Assembly (NCBI GenBank): GCA_022826865.1
Contig: JAJDUC010000012.1
Coordinates: 1 to 45,301, forward strand
DNA: 45,301 bases
DNA from: Anaerolineae bacterium
Lineage (GTDB): Bacteria > Chloroflexota > Anaerolineae > Aggregatilineales > Phototrophicaceae
Reading direction: 5' to 3'
The notes under the pieces were generated by a model. It searched no databases. It was not told the DNA's origin and worked only from the letters and a program-made list of their open reading frames with translations. Made by a program: the position numbers and the translations under genes. Shown in pieces: positions 26,558 to 35,128 of the stretch. The stretch's first letter is position 1; each line of letters begins with the position of its first letter.

Positions 26558-28558
26558 TTACATGCCGGCTTCAAAGTACCACTGTTCGGGCATGAACATG
26601 ACCCACTGGCGATAGCTGAAGCTCCACAAGCCCTCAGTATCATTTGGCGGCGTGTTCTTGAGCGAATTCTTGAACAGCAGCGGCTGCGGCGGGCGCTGTA
26701 TCGTGCCGATCTGGTAGAGTCCGCCGAATGTCATATTGTGGAATTCTTTGCCCAACTCAAGGTAGGACTCGGAGCCGTAAGGCTGCTGCAGCCAAGCCTC
26801 GCTGAGATCCCACAACTGCTTGATGTCTTCGGGCGGTTCTTCGCCCCTTTCGCCACCGCTATTCAGCCAGTCGAACCAGAGTTTGGAGCCGGCGCGCGCG
26901 CCCCAATTGGGGCGGATATTGCCCACGGCGCCCGAGAATTCGCCGATATCGACGATGTCCAAACCCCAGCCGGCGATGTCGTGCGCGCCCGTGCCCCGCA
27001 ATTCGGTATAGAGGCTGCGTTCAATCAGCTTGAGCTGCGATTTGACGCCGACGGCGTTCCAATAAGAGACGACCAATTCGGCGATTTTACCCCACGCTTC
27101 TTCCGGCACGGCAACCTGCATATTGATGAACAGGGTCTCGCCATCGGGTTGCAGGCGGAAGCCATCGCCATCGCGTTGATCCAAGCCGATCTCATCGAGC
27201 AGTTCGTTCGCGCGATCGGGATCAAATTCAGCGAAGTGCTCCGTCATCCAGGGTTCGTAGAAACTGGAATCCGGTGTCGGCGCTGACTGTGAGGGTGTCG
27301 CCAAACCGAAGTAGATCAGTTCGTTGATTTCGCTGCGATCGATCGCGATTGACATGGCCTGGCGGAAGCGCAGATCGTTGAAAATCGCCCGCTTGACCGG
27401 ATCCGGATGCGTGAGATTGAACATCATGCTGTATTCGTTGCCGCGATTGTAGGTCACAAGCGCCGTGCGGTACTCGCCCGCCTCTTCGTTCTCGCGGTAA
27501 GTGGGTACGCTCAGCAGCTTGCCCCAGCCGAAGTGGCTGTATTCGCCGGCGATAGCGCGCAAGTCCTGCACTTGCAAATCCTCGACCAGAATGCGGCGCA
27601 AGCGATCGGTATAGGGCAGTTGATTGCCTTCGATATCCACCTTGAAGAAATAGGGATTGCGCTCGAAGTGCTTGTTGCCGAAGGAATCTTCTTCGACAAA
27701 GACGAAGGTATTCAGGGATGGAATACCGGGGATGGTGTCCGTGGCGGTGGTGCCGGTGGCCGTATTGGGACGAAGGCGCGCGTTCAGCAGCTGCGCCCAA
27801 CCGTCAAAGCCGGCTTCGGCCGCCAACTCATCGGCGTCGGGATTGTAATCGATGTGAAATTGCTTGAAGTAGTGCGCCGCTCGGAAGCCGCGATGGCGCG
27901 GGTTGCTGGCCATGCGCACGATCATGGACGGATGCGGCTGCGAAAATGTATAACGCAACGTAGTCTCGTCGATGATCTCGAGCAATGGTTTCTCGTTGCC
28001 CGGGCGCCATTCGCCGGGAATGCCGCCGGTGACCGAATCATTCCAAAGAACGTCCTCAAACCAGAAACGGAAGTCCTCCGTGGTAAACGGATGGCCGTCC
28101 GACCATTTATGACCGGCGCGCAAGTAGATCGTCAATTGGGTCAAATCGTCGGATTGTTCGTATCCATAGGCGATATTGGGAATGATCGATTGCAGATCGG
28201 TATCGATGGTGAAAAGTTTCTGCATGACCATTTCCGAGACATCCCAGCCACAGCAAGTCGGGCTGGTTGAGGGCGCGGCCAATTCGCCGCCATAGGCGCC
28301 GATCGCGTCCAGCGGCTCAACCACAACCGGCTGCATGGGCAGACGTTCCGCGACCGGGGGCAGTTCGCCCGCTGCCACACGCTCAGCCAATAAGGGCGCT
28401 TCCTGGTAAGAGCCGATGGCGACGCCGGAGCTCATTTCATAATCCTGGGGCGAGGCATACTGCTGCGGATATGTCTTATCATTGATCGTCTGGCCGGTGG
28501 CGAGGCCCGCGCAGAGCAGCAGTATGATCAATGCCAGAGCAAGAGTTTTTCGGTACAT
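26558..28558 (-). CDS. ABC transporter family 5 solute-binding protein (copy 2)
   Basis: The 666-aa protein is an extracellular family 5 binding protein with a signal peptide (MYRKTLALALIILLLC, cleavage likely near ATGQ). Typical features are LRAGHKWSDGHPFTTEDF (about 130-147), the RFRQAMSIAIDR motif (about 400-411) and the long C-terminal lobe. At about 670 residues it belongs to the large group that includes oligosaccharide binders. It is a tandem paralogue of the neighbouring gene; both end with the same VMFMPEQWYFEAGM. AAGGA precedes the ATG. With the OppB/C/D/F-like genes it completes one importer. Confidence 0.93.
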   Translation of the reverse strand: MYRKTLALALIILLLCAGLATGQTINDKTYPQQYASPQDYEMSSGVAIGSYQEAPLLAERVAAGELPPVAERLPMQPVVVEPLDAIGAYGGELAAPSTSPTCCGWDVSEMVMQKLFTIDTDLQSIIPNIAYGYEQSDDLTQLTIYLRAGHKWSDGHPFTTEDFRFWFEDVLWNDSVTGGIPGEWRPGNEKPLLEIIDETTLRYTFSQPHPSMIVRMASNPRHRGFRAAHYFKQFHIDYNPDADELAAEAGFDGWAQLLNARLRPNTATGTTATDTIPGIPSLNTFVFVEEDSFGNKHFERNPYFFKVDIEGNQLPYTDRLRRILVEDLQVQDLRAIAGEYSHFGWGKLLSVPTYRENEEAGEYRTALVTYNRGNEYSMMFNLTHPDPVKRAIFNDLRFRQAMSIAIDRSEINELIYFGLATPSQSAPTPDSSFYEPWMTEHFAEFDPDRANELLDEIGLDQRDGDGFRLQPDGETLFINMQVAVPEEAWGKIAELVVSYWNAVGVKSQLKLIERSLYTELRGTGAHDIAGWGLDIVDIGEFSGAVGNIRPNWGARAGSKLWFDWLNSGGERGEEPPEDIKQLWDLSEAWLQQPYGSESYLELGKEFHNMTFGGLYQIGTIQRPPQPLLFKNSLKNTPPNDTEGLWSFSYRQWVMFMPEQWYFEAGM

Positions 28559-28587
28559 TTCTCTGTCCTTGTCTTGGAAAAACTAAA

Positions 28588-28610
28588 GGACTGGCAGCAT
28601 CTGCCAGTCC
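28588..28610 (-). terminator. Rho-independent terminator between the two binding-protein genes
   Basis: A perfect 10-bp stem (GGACTGGCAG with CTGCCAGTCC) and a 3-nt loop are followed on the minus strand by TTTAGTTTTT. It should stop or reduce transcription after the first binding-protein gene. Confidence 0.85.
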
Positions 28611-28637
28611 CTCGGATTGTAACACAGGAGCGCGGCT

Positions 28638-30647
28638 CTACATGCCGGCTTCGAAGTACCACTGTTCGGGCATGAACATGACCCACTGACGATAGCTCCA
28701 GCTCCATTGCCCGGTCGTGTCGTTTGGCGGCGTGTTCTTCAAGTTGGTTTTGAAGAGCAGCGGTTGCGGCGGGCGCTGAATTGTCCCGATCTGATAAAGC
28801 CCGCCGAAGGACAAGTTGTAGAGTTCCTTGCCCAATTCCACCCATTCGTCCGAACCATAGGCCGATTCAAGGAAGGCTTCGCCGGCCGCCCAAAGATCTT
28901 TGATCTCTTGCGGCGGCTCTTCACCATCTTCGCCATCGCTTTGCAGCCACTGGCGCCAGAGATGGCCAGAAGCGCGGGCGCCCCAATGCGGACGCAAGTT
29001 GGCCAGGCCATTGGATACCTCGCCAATATCCAAAATGTCGGCGCCCCAGGCGGCCATGTCCACGGCGTTGCCGTCGCGCAATTCTCGATAGAGTCCGATC
29101 TCGATCAGCTTGTAGCTGGTCTTGACGCCCACATCATTCCAGTAGGACGTGATCAACTCGCCAATTTGGCGCCAGGAGTCTTCCGGCACCGAAACCTGGA
29201 AGTTGATGAAGAGCGTCTCGCCGTCGGGACGCAGGCGGAAACCGTCCGAGTCGCGCTGATCCAGGCCCATCTCGTCAAGAAGTTCATTCGCGAGATCCGG
29301 GTCATATTGAGCGTAGTAGGTGGGCATCCAATCCTCGAAGAACAAGGACGATGGCACGGGCGCGGTCTGTTGGGCATTTGCCAAGCCAAAGTAGACCAGC
29401 TCATTGATCTCGTCGCGGTTGATGGCCACTGACATCGCCTGGCGGAAGCGCTTGTCCCAGAAGATTTCCCGCAGCGGCAGATTCTCGGTCGTGAAATTGA
29501 ACATGATCGAGTATTCGTTGCCGCGGCTGTATTCCGCCAGCGCCGTGCGATAACCGCCGGCTTCTTCATTTTCGCGATAGGTCGGGTAGCTCAGCAGCGT
29601 GCCCCAGCCATAGTGGCTGTATTCGCCGGCGATGCCCTTGAGGTCTTGCACTTGCAGGTCCTCGACCAGGATGCGGCGCAGGCTATCGGTATAGGGAAGC
29701 TGATTGCCTTCGATATCGACCTTGAAGAAATAGGGATTGCGCTCGTAATGCTTGTTGCCGAAGGTGTCCTCGCCGGTGAAGACGAAGGTATTCAGCGTCG
29801 GCGCGTAGGCATCCGTCTCCGCGCCAAGATTCCAGGTGAAGTTGTAAGGCGTCATCTTAGCGTTGAACATCTGCACCCAGCCATCAAAGCCCAGCTCATC
29901 GGCCAGCGCATCGGCGTCTTCGTTGTAGTCGATATGGTACTGCTGGAAGTAGTGCGCCGGGCGGAAACCGCGGTTCCCCACTTCACTGCCGACCGCAATA
30001 ATTAGCGTCGGGCGCGCTTCCGGATAGGTGAGGCGAATGGTCGTCTCATCCATTATTTCGACCTGAGGCAATGCGCCTTCAAAGCCCCAGGGACCGCCGA
30101 TGTTGGCCGTAATGTCGGAGTTGCCCAGCACATCTTCGAAGTAGAAGCGGAAGTCTTCAGTGGTAAAGGGATGGCCGTCCGACCACTTGTGCCCTTCGCG
30201 AATCGTGAAGGTGAAGGTCGTCTGATCGTCCGAAACTTCGTAAGATTCGGCGATGTTGGGGATGATGCTGGTCAAATCGGTGTCAATGGTGAGCAGTTTC
30301 TGCAAACGCATCTCCAGCACATCCCAGCCGCAGCAAGTCGGGTTGGTCGTAGGGCCGGCCAACTCGCCGCCGTATACGCCTACCTGTTCCAGCGGCTGCA
30401 CCACAACCGGATTCGCCGGCAAGCGCTCCTCGATCGGCGGCAACTCGCCCGCGGCCACGAGCTCGGCCAACATGGGCGCCTCGCCCCAACTGCTGATGGT
30501 ATTGCCGCTGGCCGCCGCGTAAGCATCAAGACCGGAATACTGGAATGGATAGACCAGGTCGCCTTCGCTCATGTCTTGCGACAAGGCAGCGCCGGACAGC
30601 AAGACCAGGCTAATGATCAAGAACAAAGAAAAGGTGAATCGTTTCAT
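28638..30647 (-). CDS. ABC transporter family 5 solute-binding protein (copy 1)
   Basis: The 669-aa protein starts with a signal peptide (MKRFTFSLFLIISLVLL, cleavage near ALS). It shares the whole layout of copy 2, including IREGHKWSDGHPFTTEDF, RFRQAMSVAINRDEIN and the identical C-terminal end. It is the first gene of the minus-strand operon. ATG 30647 has GGGAGG at good distance. A second in-frame start, TTG at 30710, follows a perfect AAAGGAGG and would add 21 residues before the signal peptide; the ATG is preferred because it gives a normal signal sequence. The two copies differ most in loops, suggesting different ligand lengths. Confidence 0.93.
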   Translation of the reverse strand: MKRFTFSLFLIISLVLLSGAALSQDMSEGDLVYPFQYSGLDAYAAASGNTISSWGEAPMLAELVAAGELPPIEERLPANPVVVQPLEQVGVYGGELAGPTTNPTCCGWDVLEMRLQKLLTIDTDLTSIIPNIAESYEVSDDQTTFTFTIREGHKWSDGHPFTTEDFRFYFEDVLGNSDITANIGGPWGFEGALPQVEIMDETTIRLTYPEARPTLIIAVGSEVGNRGFRPAHYFQQYHIDYNEDADALADELGFDGWVQMFNAKMTPYNFTWNLGAETDAYAPTLNTFVFTGEDTFGNKHYERNPYFFKVDIEGNQLPYTDSLRRILVEDLQVQDLKGIAGEYSHYGWGTLLSYPTYRENEEAGGYRTALAEYSRGNEYSIMFNFTTENLPLREIFWDKRFRQAMSVAINRDEINELVYFGLANAQQTAPVPSSLFFEDWMPTYYAQYDPDLANELLDEMGLDQRDSDGFRLRPDGETLFINFQVSVPEDSWRQIGELITSYWNDVGVKTSYKLIEIGLYRELRDGNAVDMAAWGADILDIGEVSNGLANLRPHWGARASGHLWRQWLQSDGEDGEEPPQEIKDLWAAGEAFLESAYGSDEWVELGKELYNLSFGGLYQIGTIQRPPQPLLFKTNLKNTPPNDTTGQWSWSYRQWVMFMPEQWYFEAGM

Positions 30648-30810
30648 GGGTTTTTGCCTCCCAAATATGTCACACATTTGCGCGTTAACCGGACTAAGAT
30701 TTCTTTTCAAGTGTCCTCCTTTCGAGAGCGCCTTCCGCGGGACGCGACCGAGTTCGCCAGGTGGCCCGACATGCGGGTCCGCCCGCATCAGCTTTCATAA
30801 AAGCCACATC

Positions 30811-30838
30811 GTCTTAAAACGTTAAAACGCATCGTCAA
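30811..30838 (-). promoter_or_regulatory. Possible promoter and operator of the binding-protein operon
   Basis: On the minus strand TTGACG (30833-30838) and a weak TAAGAC (30811-30816) are 16 bases apart. Between them is a direct repeat TTAAAACG-TTAAAACG (30814-30829) centred on AACGTT, a core often seen in LacI-type operators. No ATTGT-N2-ACAAT site is present here. The rest of the 215-bp gap holds two ribosome sites and nothing else that I can support. Confidence 0.35.
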
Positions 30839-30862
30839 TTGCGGCAGGCAATCGAGAATCAT

Positions 30863-31957
30863 TCATGTCACCTCGAATTCGCTCATCCGGTCCCAGTCGA
30901 ATTCAACGCCATGCCCCGGGCGATCGGGAGCGCGCATTCGGCCTTCGCTTAACTCCGGCGGATTTGTGATGAAGCGCTCCAGGCCAAAACTGTGCACCTC
31001 CAAATAGGAGGCATTGGGTATGGCCGCCAGAAGATGCAAATGCAATTCGTGCACGCCATGCGACGTCACCTGCAAATTATGCGCATAGGCCAGATTTGCC
31101 ACGCGCATCCAATTGCTGATGCCGCCGATGTTCGAGACATCCGGCTCCGGGAATGCAACCCGGCCCAGCTCCAGCGTATGGCGAAACTCGTAGAGCGTGT
31201 GCAGGTTCTCCCCGGCCGCGATCGGCAGGCCGCCTTCGCTGGCAATCCGCGCCATGCCTTTGTAATCGTCGGGGATTGTCGGCTCTTCGAACCAGAAGAC
31301 ATCAAATTCGCGGAACTTGCCGGCCGCGCGGATGGCCTGTTCGACCGTGTAGCGCATATTGGCGTCCACCATCAGCGGCATATCCGGACCGATGAAGTCG
31401 CGGACGGCGCGCACACGTTCCACATCTTCTGAAAATCGCGCGCGCCCCACCTTGATCTTGATCGCCCGGAATCCCGCTTCAATGTTGCGGCGCGTCTGCT
31501 CCACCAACTCGTCCGGCCCCAACTGCAGGTCGATGCCGCCGGCGTAGGCGCGAACCTCTGGCGAAAAACCGCCCAAGAGCCGCCACAGCGCGACGCCTTG
31601 GATCTGTCCGCGCAAGTCCCACAGGGCGATATCGACAGCCGACATGGCAAATGAGACCAAACCGCCCCGGCCAATATAATGGGCGCAGCGCCACATCCGG
31701 TCCCAAATCTGCTCAATTCGATCCGTTTCCGCGCCGACCAGGAGCGGGCTCAAATCGCGGCCGATCAAAGCGCGGATCGCCGCGCCGCCGCGGCCAATAG
31801 TGTAGGTATAGCCGCAGCCCACATGTCCGCATTCCGATTCCAGCCGGACGACCACGACTTCGAATTCCGTCATTTTGCCGTGCGTCGCATCAGTCATCGG
31901 ATGGCTGAGCGGCAGCAGGAAATGTTTTGAATCAACGCGGCTGATGATCAAGTTCAA
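30863..31957 (-). CDS. Enolase-superfamily enzyme, probable 3,6-anhydro-L-galactonate cycloisomerase
   Basis: The 364-aa protein is of the mandelate racemase type. Catalytic positions are visible: Lys167 and Lys169 (KIKVG), metal ligands Asp198, Glu224 and Glu250, and the Asp273/His300 pair with Glu320. The segments GYTYTIGRGG, GRGGLVSFAMSAVDIALWDL, AYAGGIDLQL, WFEEPTIPDDYKGMA, GENLHTLYEF and the end GVEFDWDRM closely resemble, as I remember it, the Vibrio anhydrogalactonate cycloisomerase that turns 3,6-anhydro-L-galactonate into 2-keto-3-deoxy-L-galactonate. Other sugar-acid dehydratases of the superfamily are the alternative. The start is a TTG. It is divergent from the permease operon and shares its operator region. 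GH117-like genes on both sides support the assignment. Confidence 0.82.
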   Translation of the reverse strand: MNLIISRVDSKHFLLPLSHPMTDATHGKMTEFEVVVVRLESECGHVGCGYTYTIGRGGAAIRALIGRDLSPLLVGAETDRIEQIWDRMWRCAHYIGRGGLVSFAMSAVDIALWDLRGQIQGVALWRLLGGFSPEVRAYAGGIDLQLGPDELVEQTRRNIEAGFRAIKIKVGRARFSEDVERVRAVRDFIGPDMPLMVDANMRYTVEQAIRAAGKFREFDVFWFEEPTIPDDYKGMARIASEGGLPIAAGENLHTLYEFRHTLELGRVAFPEPDVSNIGGISNWMRVANLAYAHNLQVTSHGVHELHLHLLAAIPNASYLEVHSFGLERFITNPPELSEGRMRAPDRPGHGVEFDWDRMSEFEVT

Positions 31958-32058
31958 ATCCAGGACAATTTCCGCGCAACTTTTTATGGGTTGACGCGGA
32001 CAGGCGACGCCGTGCGAACTGAAGTCAATAATAACGCAAAAGTGAAGGATTTACAAAA

Positions 32059-32086
32059 GATTGTCAAGTGTACATTGTTGACAATC
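32059..32086. promoter_or_regulatory. Predicted GntR-family operator, site 2
   Basis: A 9-bp perfect inverted repeat, GATTGTCAA-N10-TTGACAATC, includes the core ATTGTTGACAAT (32074-32085), which differs from site 3 at one base. It overlaps the -35 of the permease promoter and lies between the divergent cycloisomerase and permease genes, so it could control both. Confidence 0.72.
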
Positions 32087-32106
32087 TGGCAATCTGGCGA
32101 TAAGAT
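32078..32106 (+). promoter_or_regulatory. Promoter of the permease, regulator, dehydrogenase operon
   Basis: A perfect TTGACA (32078-32083) is 17 bases from TAAGAT (32101-32106), 75 bases before the permease ATG. The -35 is part of the palindromic operator. Confidence 0.65.
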
Positions 32107-32181
32107 TGGCGCTAAGCCATCACCGGCGACATAATGGCATTATGAATTGATTGAGCGCCGCCGCCGCGACATCAACTGCCC

Positions 32182-33177
32182 ATGACAAATTACGTCATAC
32201 AGCGCCTGGTTTATCTTGTCTTTCTTTTGTGGATGGTCTCCGTTGTCACCTTTGTGGTCATCCAGTTGCCGCCGGGCGATTACCTCTCCACCTACATCAG
32301 CCGGCTGGAGCAGGCCGGCCAGGATCTTAGCGACGAAGAAGTGGATAACCTGCGCCGGCAATACGGGCTGGATTTACCGCTCTTCGCGCGTTATTTCAAG
32401 TGGATCTCGCAGGTGGTGACCGGGGACTTCGGCTTTTCATTTGATTGGCAGCAGCCGGTGCGCGACATCATCGGTGAGCGCCTGGCGCTCACCTTTACCA
32501 TTGCCATACTCAGCGCGATGTTCACATACGTCGTGGCGATTCCCATCGGCATTTATTCCGCCACGCATCAGTATTCCGTCGCCGATTATGTCGTGTCGAT
32601 CATCGGTTTCATCGGCCTGGCGATTCCCAATTTTATGCTTGCGCTGATCATGCTCTACGTCGGCTTCAAAGCCTACGGTCTCAATCTGACCGGCCTTTTC
32701 TCGCCCGAGTACATCACTGCGCCTTGGGATCTGGCGAAAGTCGGGGATCTACTGCTGCATTTGCCGATACCGATAATCGTGATTGGCACCGGCGGCACCG
32801 CCGGTTTGATCCGCGTCCTGCGCGGGACTTTGCTTGATGAACTCAACAAACAATATGTCATTACCGCGCGCAGCAAAGGCGTCGGCGAAGCGCAGCTCTT
32901 GTTCAAGTATCCGGTGCGCGTCGCGCTCAATCCCATCATCAGCAGCCTGGCTTGGCTCTTCCCGTCCCTGATATCGGGCGGAACAATCACGGCAATCGTG
33001 CTCGGCCTGCCAACGGCCGGGCCCATGCTCTATCGCGCTTTGATCACGCAGGACACCTTTCTCACGGCCACGCTCTTGATGTTCGTCACCATTTTGACCG
33101 TCGTCGGCACAACGGTTTCGGATATCTTGCTGGTCGTGGTGGATCCGCGCATCCGTATGGAACGCGCGGCGAGCTAG
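32182..33177 (+). CDS. Opp/Dpp-type ABC permease (OppB-like)
   Basis: The 331-aa membrane protein has the OppB/DppB layout: a first helix (about 9-30), an external loop with QYGLDLPLFARYFKW (about 54-68), then five helices. The EAA loop is present in DELNKQYVITARSKGVGE (about 219-236). It would form half of the pore with the next gene. The ATPases and binding proteins for it are most likely the ones encoded at 19.5-21.6 and 26.6-30.6 kb, since no other copies are present. The ribosome site is weak. Confidence 0.92.
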   Translation: MTNYVIQRLVYLVFLLWMVSVVTFVVIQLPPGDYLSTYISRLEQAGQDLSDEEVDNLRRQYGLDLPLFARYFKWISQVVTGDFGFSFDWQQPVRDIIGERLALTFTIAILSAMFTYVVAIPIGIYSATHQYSVADYVVSIIGFIGLAIPNFMLALIMLYVGFKAYGLNLTGLFSPEYITAPWDLAKVGDLLLHLPIPIIVIGTGGTAGLIRVLRGTLLDELNKQYVITARSKGVGEAQLLFKYPVRVALNPIISSLAWLFPSLISGGTITAIVLGLPTAGPMLYRALITQDTFLTATLLMFVTILTVVGTTVSDILLVVVDPRIRMERAAS

Positions 33178-33186
33178 CCGAGGACG

Positions 33187-34335
33187 ATGATGTTGAAGCG
33201 AATCGGCCTAGGCCGCTCCAAACCAGCAGACGCGCAGGCTCGTTTTGACGAGAGTTATTTTCTGGCGTCGCAAAGGCAGCTGATTTGGCGCAAGTTCCGC
33301 CGCCACCGCCTGGCGATGTTTTCTTTGGTTATCGTCCTTTTTTTGTATTCGATCGCCATATTCGCTGAATTTTACACCATCAACGATCATCACAAGCGCC
33401 ATGTCAAATATGCCAAAGCGCCGCCGCATACGCTCTACTTTATTGATGAGGACGGCCAGTTTCACCTAGTGCCTTTCATTTACGAGATGAAGCAAGAGCT
33501 CGATATGGATACGCTTCAACGCAATTACAGCGAGCTGCGGTCGCGGCGTTTTCATTTGAAGTTCTTTGTCGAAGGCCAGCCCTACAAGCTGCTGGGCCTC
33601 ATCGACAGCAATATCCATTTGGTGGGAGTCGATGAGCCGGCTCTGTTTTTCCCCTTCGGAACGGATGAATTGGGCCGGGATCTCTTCTCGCGAACGATGC
33701 ACGCGGCGCGGATCTCGCTGTCGATTGGTTTTGTCGGCGTGATCATCAGTTTCTGTCTTGGCTGTTTGATTGGCGGCATCTCCGGTTATTTCGGCGGCAC
33801 GGTGGATCTGGTCATCCAGCGCGTCATTGAATTCATCATTTCCATTCCGCAGATACCGCTTTGGATGGCGCTGGCGGCCGCCCTGCCGCCGGAATGGAGT
33901 TCCACTCAGGTTTATTTTGGCATCACGATCGTGCTGGCGACCGTCGGCTGGACGACCTTGGCCCGCGCCGTCCGCGGCAAACTGCTGGAATTGCGCGAAG
34001 CCGACTTTGTGATGGCAGCGCGCATATCCAACATGGGCGACATCGACATCATCGTCAAGCACCTGCTGCCTTCCTTCGCCAGCTTCTTGATTGTCGTGCT
34101 CAGCCTCTCCGTTCCCGGCATGATTCTGGCCGAGACGGCGCTGAGCTTTCTCCAAATCGGCATTCGCCCGCCGGCGGTCAGTTGGGGCGTTCTGCTGCAG
34201 GATGCTCAAAATGTGCGGAGCTTGAGCCAAAGTCCCTGGTTGCTAATCCCGGGCCTGTTTGTCATTGTCACCGTGCTCGCCTTCAACTTCCTCGGCGACG
34301 GCCTGCGCGATGCCGCCGATCCGTATAAGCAGTGA
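33187..34335 (+). CDS. Opp/Dpp-type ABC permease (OppC-like) with enlarged first external loop
   Basis: The 382-aa protein has the OppC-type N-terminus (QRQLIWRKFRRHRLAMFSL), a first helix (about 41-60), and a PFGTDELGRDLFSR motif at about 157-170, preserved in this family. Between them lies an external segment of roughly 95 residues, about twice the usual size. The EAA loop is in KLLELREADFVMAARISNMG (about 264-283). AGGA lies too close to ATG 33187, so ATG 33190 may be the true start. It lies 9 bp after the OppB-like gene. Confidence 0.92.
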   Translation: MMLKRIGLGRSKPADAQARFDESYFLASQRQLIWRKFRRHRLAMFSLVIVLFLYSIAIFAEFYTINDHHKRHVKYAKAPPHTLYFIDEDGQFHLVPFIYEMKQELDMDTLQRNYSELRSRRFHLKFFVEGQPYKLLGLIDSNIHLVGVDEPALFFPFGTDELGRDLFSRTMHAARISLSIGFVGVIISFCLGCLIGGISGYFGGTVDLVIQRVIEFIISIPQIPLWMALAAALPPEWSSTQVYFGITIVLATVGWTTLARAVRGKLLELREADFVMAARISNMGDIDIIVKHLLPSFASFLIVVLSLSVPGMILAETALSFLQIGIRPPAVSWGVLLQDAQNVRSLSQSPWLLIPGLFVIVTVLAFNFLGDGLRDAADPYKQ

Positions 34336-34428
34336 AGCAATGAACGCGCCCGCTGGAGCGACTGCCGTCATGAATCTCAGCGCCGGAGTTGGCAGCCGCC
34401 CCTGCGTTACATAGAGTGAAGAGAGCCG

Positions 34429-35037
34429 ATGTCAGCCTTTGAAATCTATCGTACTTTGCCAGAACAGATCGCGGCGCGCTTGCGGCAAGAAGTGCTTTCG
34501 AGCAAGCTGAAACCCGGCGATCCGCTGCGAGAAGTGGATCTTTCGGAACGCTTCGGCGTCAGCCGCGGTCCCGTGCGCGAGGCCTTTCGCCAACTCACAC
34601 AGCAGGGCTTGTTGGTGCTGGAGCCGAACAAAGGCGTCCGCGTTGCGCAAAACCCAAGCGTTGAAGTGCGGCCGCTGGTTGTGGCATTGCGCCGCACCAT
34701 CGAGACTTTCGTCCTGGGCAGCATATTCGAGCGAATCACGGAAGAAGACATCGCCCTTTGGACGGATATTCTCTCCGAAATCAAGCTCGCTTGCGAATCC
34801 AGTGACGTGGAAGCGCTGACCGATGCCGATCTGCGCTTTCACCAGGCGATCATACAGAGCCACGACGACAAGGATATGTTCACGCTCTGGCAGCCGATAG
34901 CGATGCGCATGATGATGCATTACAATCGGCTGGACGACATCATGGAAAGCTACCGCGAGCATGAGCGCATCCTGGAAGCAATCCGACGGGGCGACCGCGC
35001 GGCGGCGCTCCAGGCGCTGGAACTCAATATTCAATGA
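34429..35037 (+). CDS. GntR-family transcriptional regulator with FCD domain
   Basis: The 202-aa protein has an N-terminal winged helix-turn-helix (about residues 8-72, with LSERFGVSRGPVREAFRQL as the recognition part). A helical FCD effector domain follows, with the metal-site pattern DLRFHQAI (about 136-143) and the C-terminal EHERILEAIRRGD. FCD regulators sense sugar acids or other organic acids and usually repress. It lies between the transporter permeases and the dehydrogenases in one operon, and three matching palindromes (19436, 32074, 38425) lie on promoters of this locus. The effector could be an intermediate such as anhydrogalactose, anhydrogalactonate or KDGal. Confidence 0.92.
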   Translation: MSAFEIYRTLPEQIAARLRQEVLSSKLKPGDPLREVDLSERFGVSRGPVREAFRQLTQQGLLVLEPNKGVRVAQNPSVEVRPLVVALRRTIETFVLGSIFERITEEDIALWTDILSEIKLACESSDVEALTDADLRFHQAIIQSHDDKDMFTLWQPIAMRMMMHYNRLDDIMESYREHERILEAIRRGDRAAALQALELNIQ

Positions 35038-35128
35038 CGCGGGGCCGGATCGCTACGTTCGTCTTCACTGCGCCAAAATGTTCCAAAACTATTAGCAGCC
35101 GCCAGCCGTCTAAGCAGAGGAATACATC

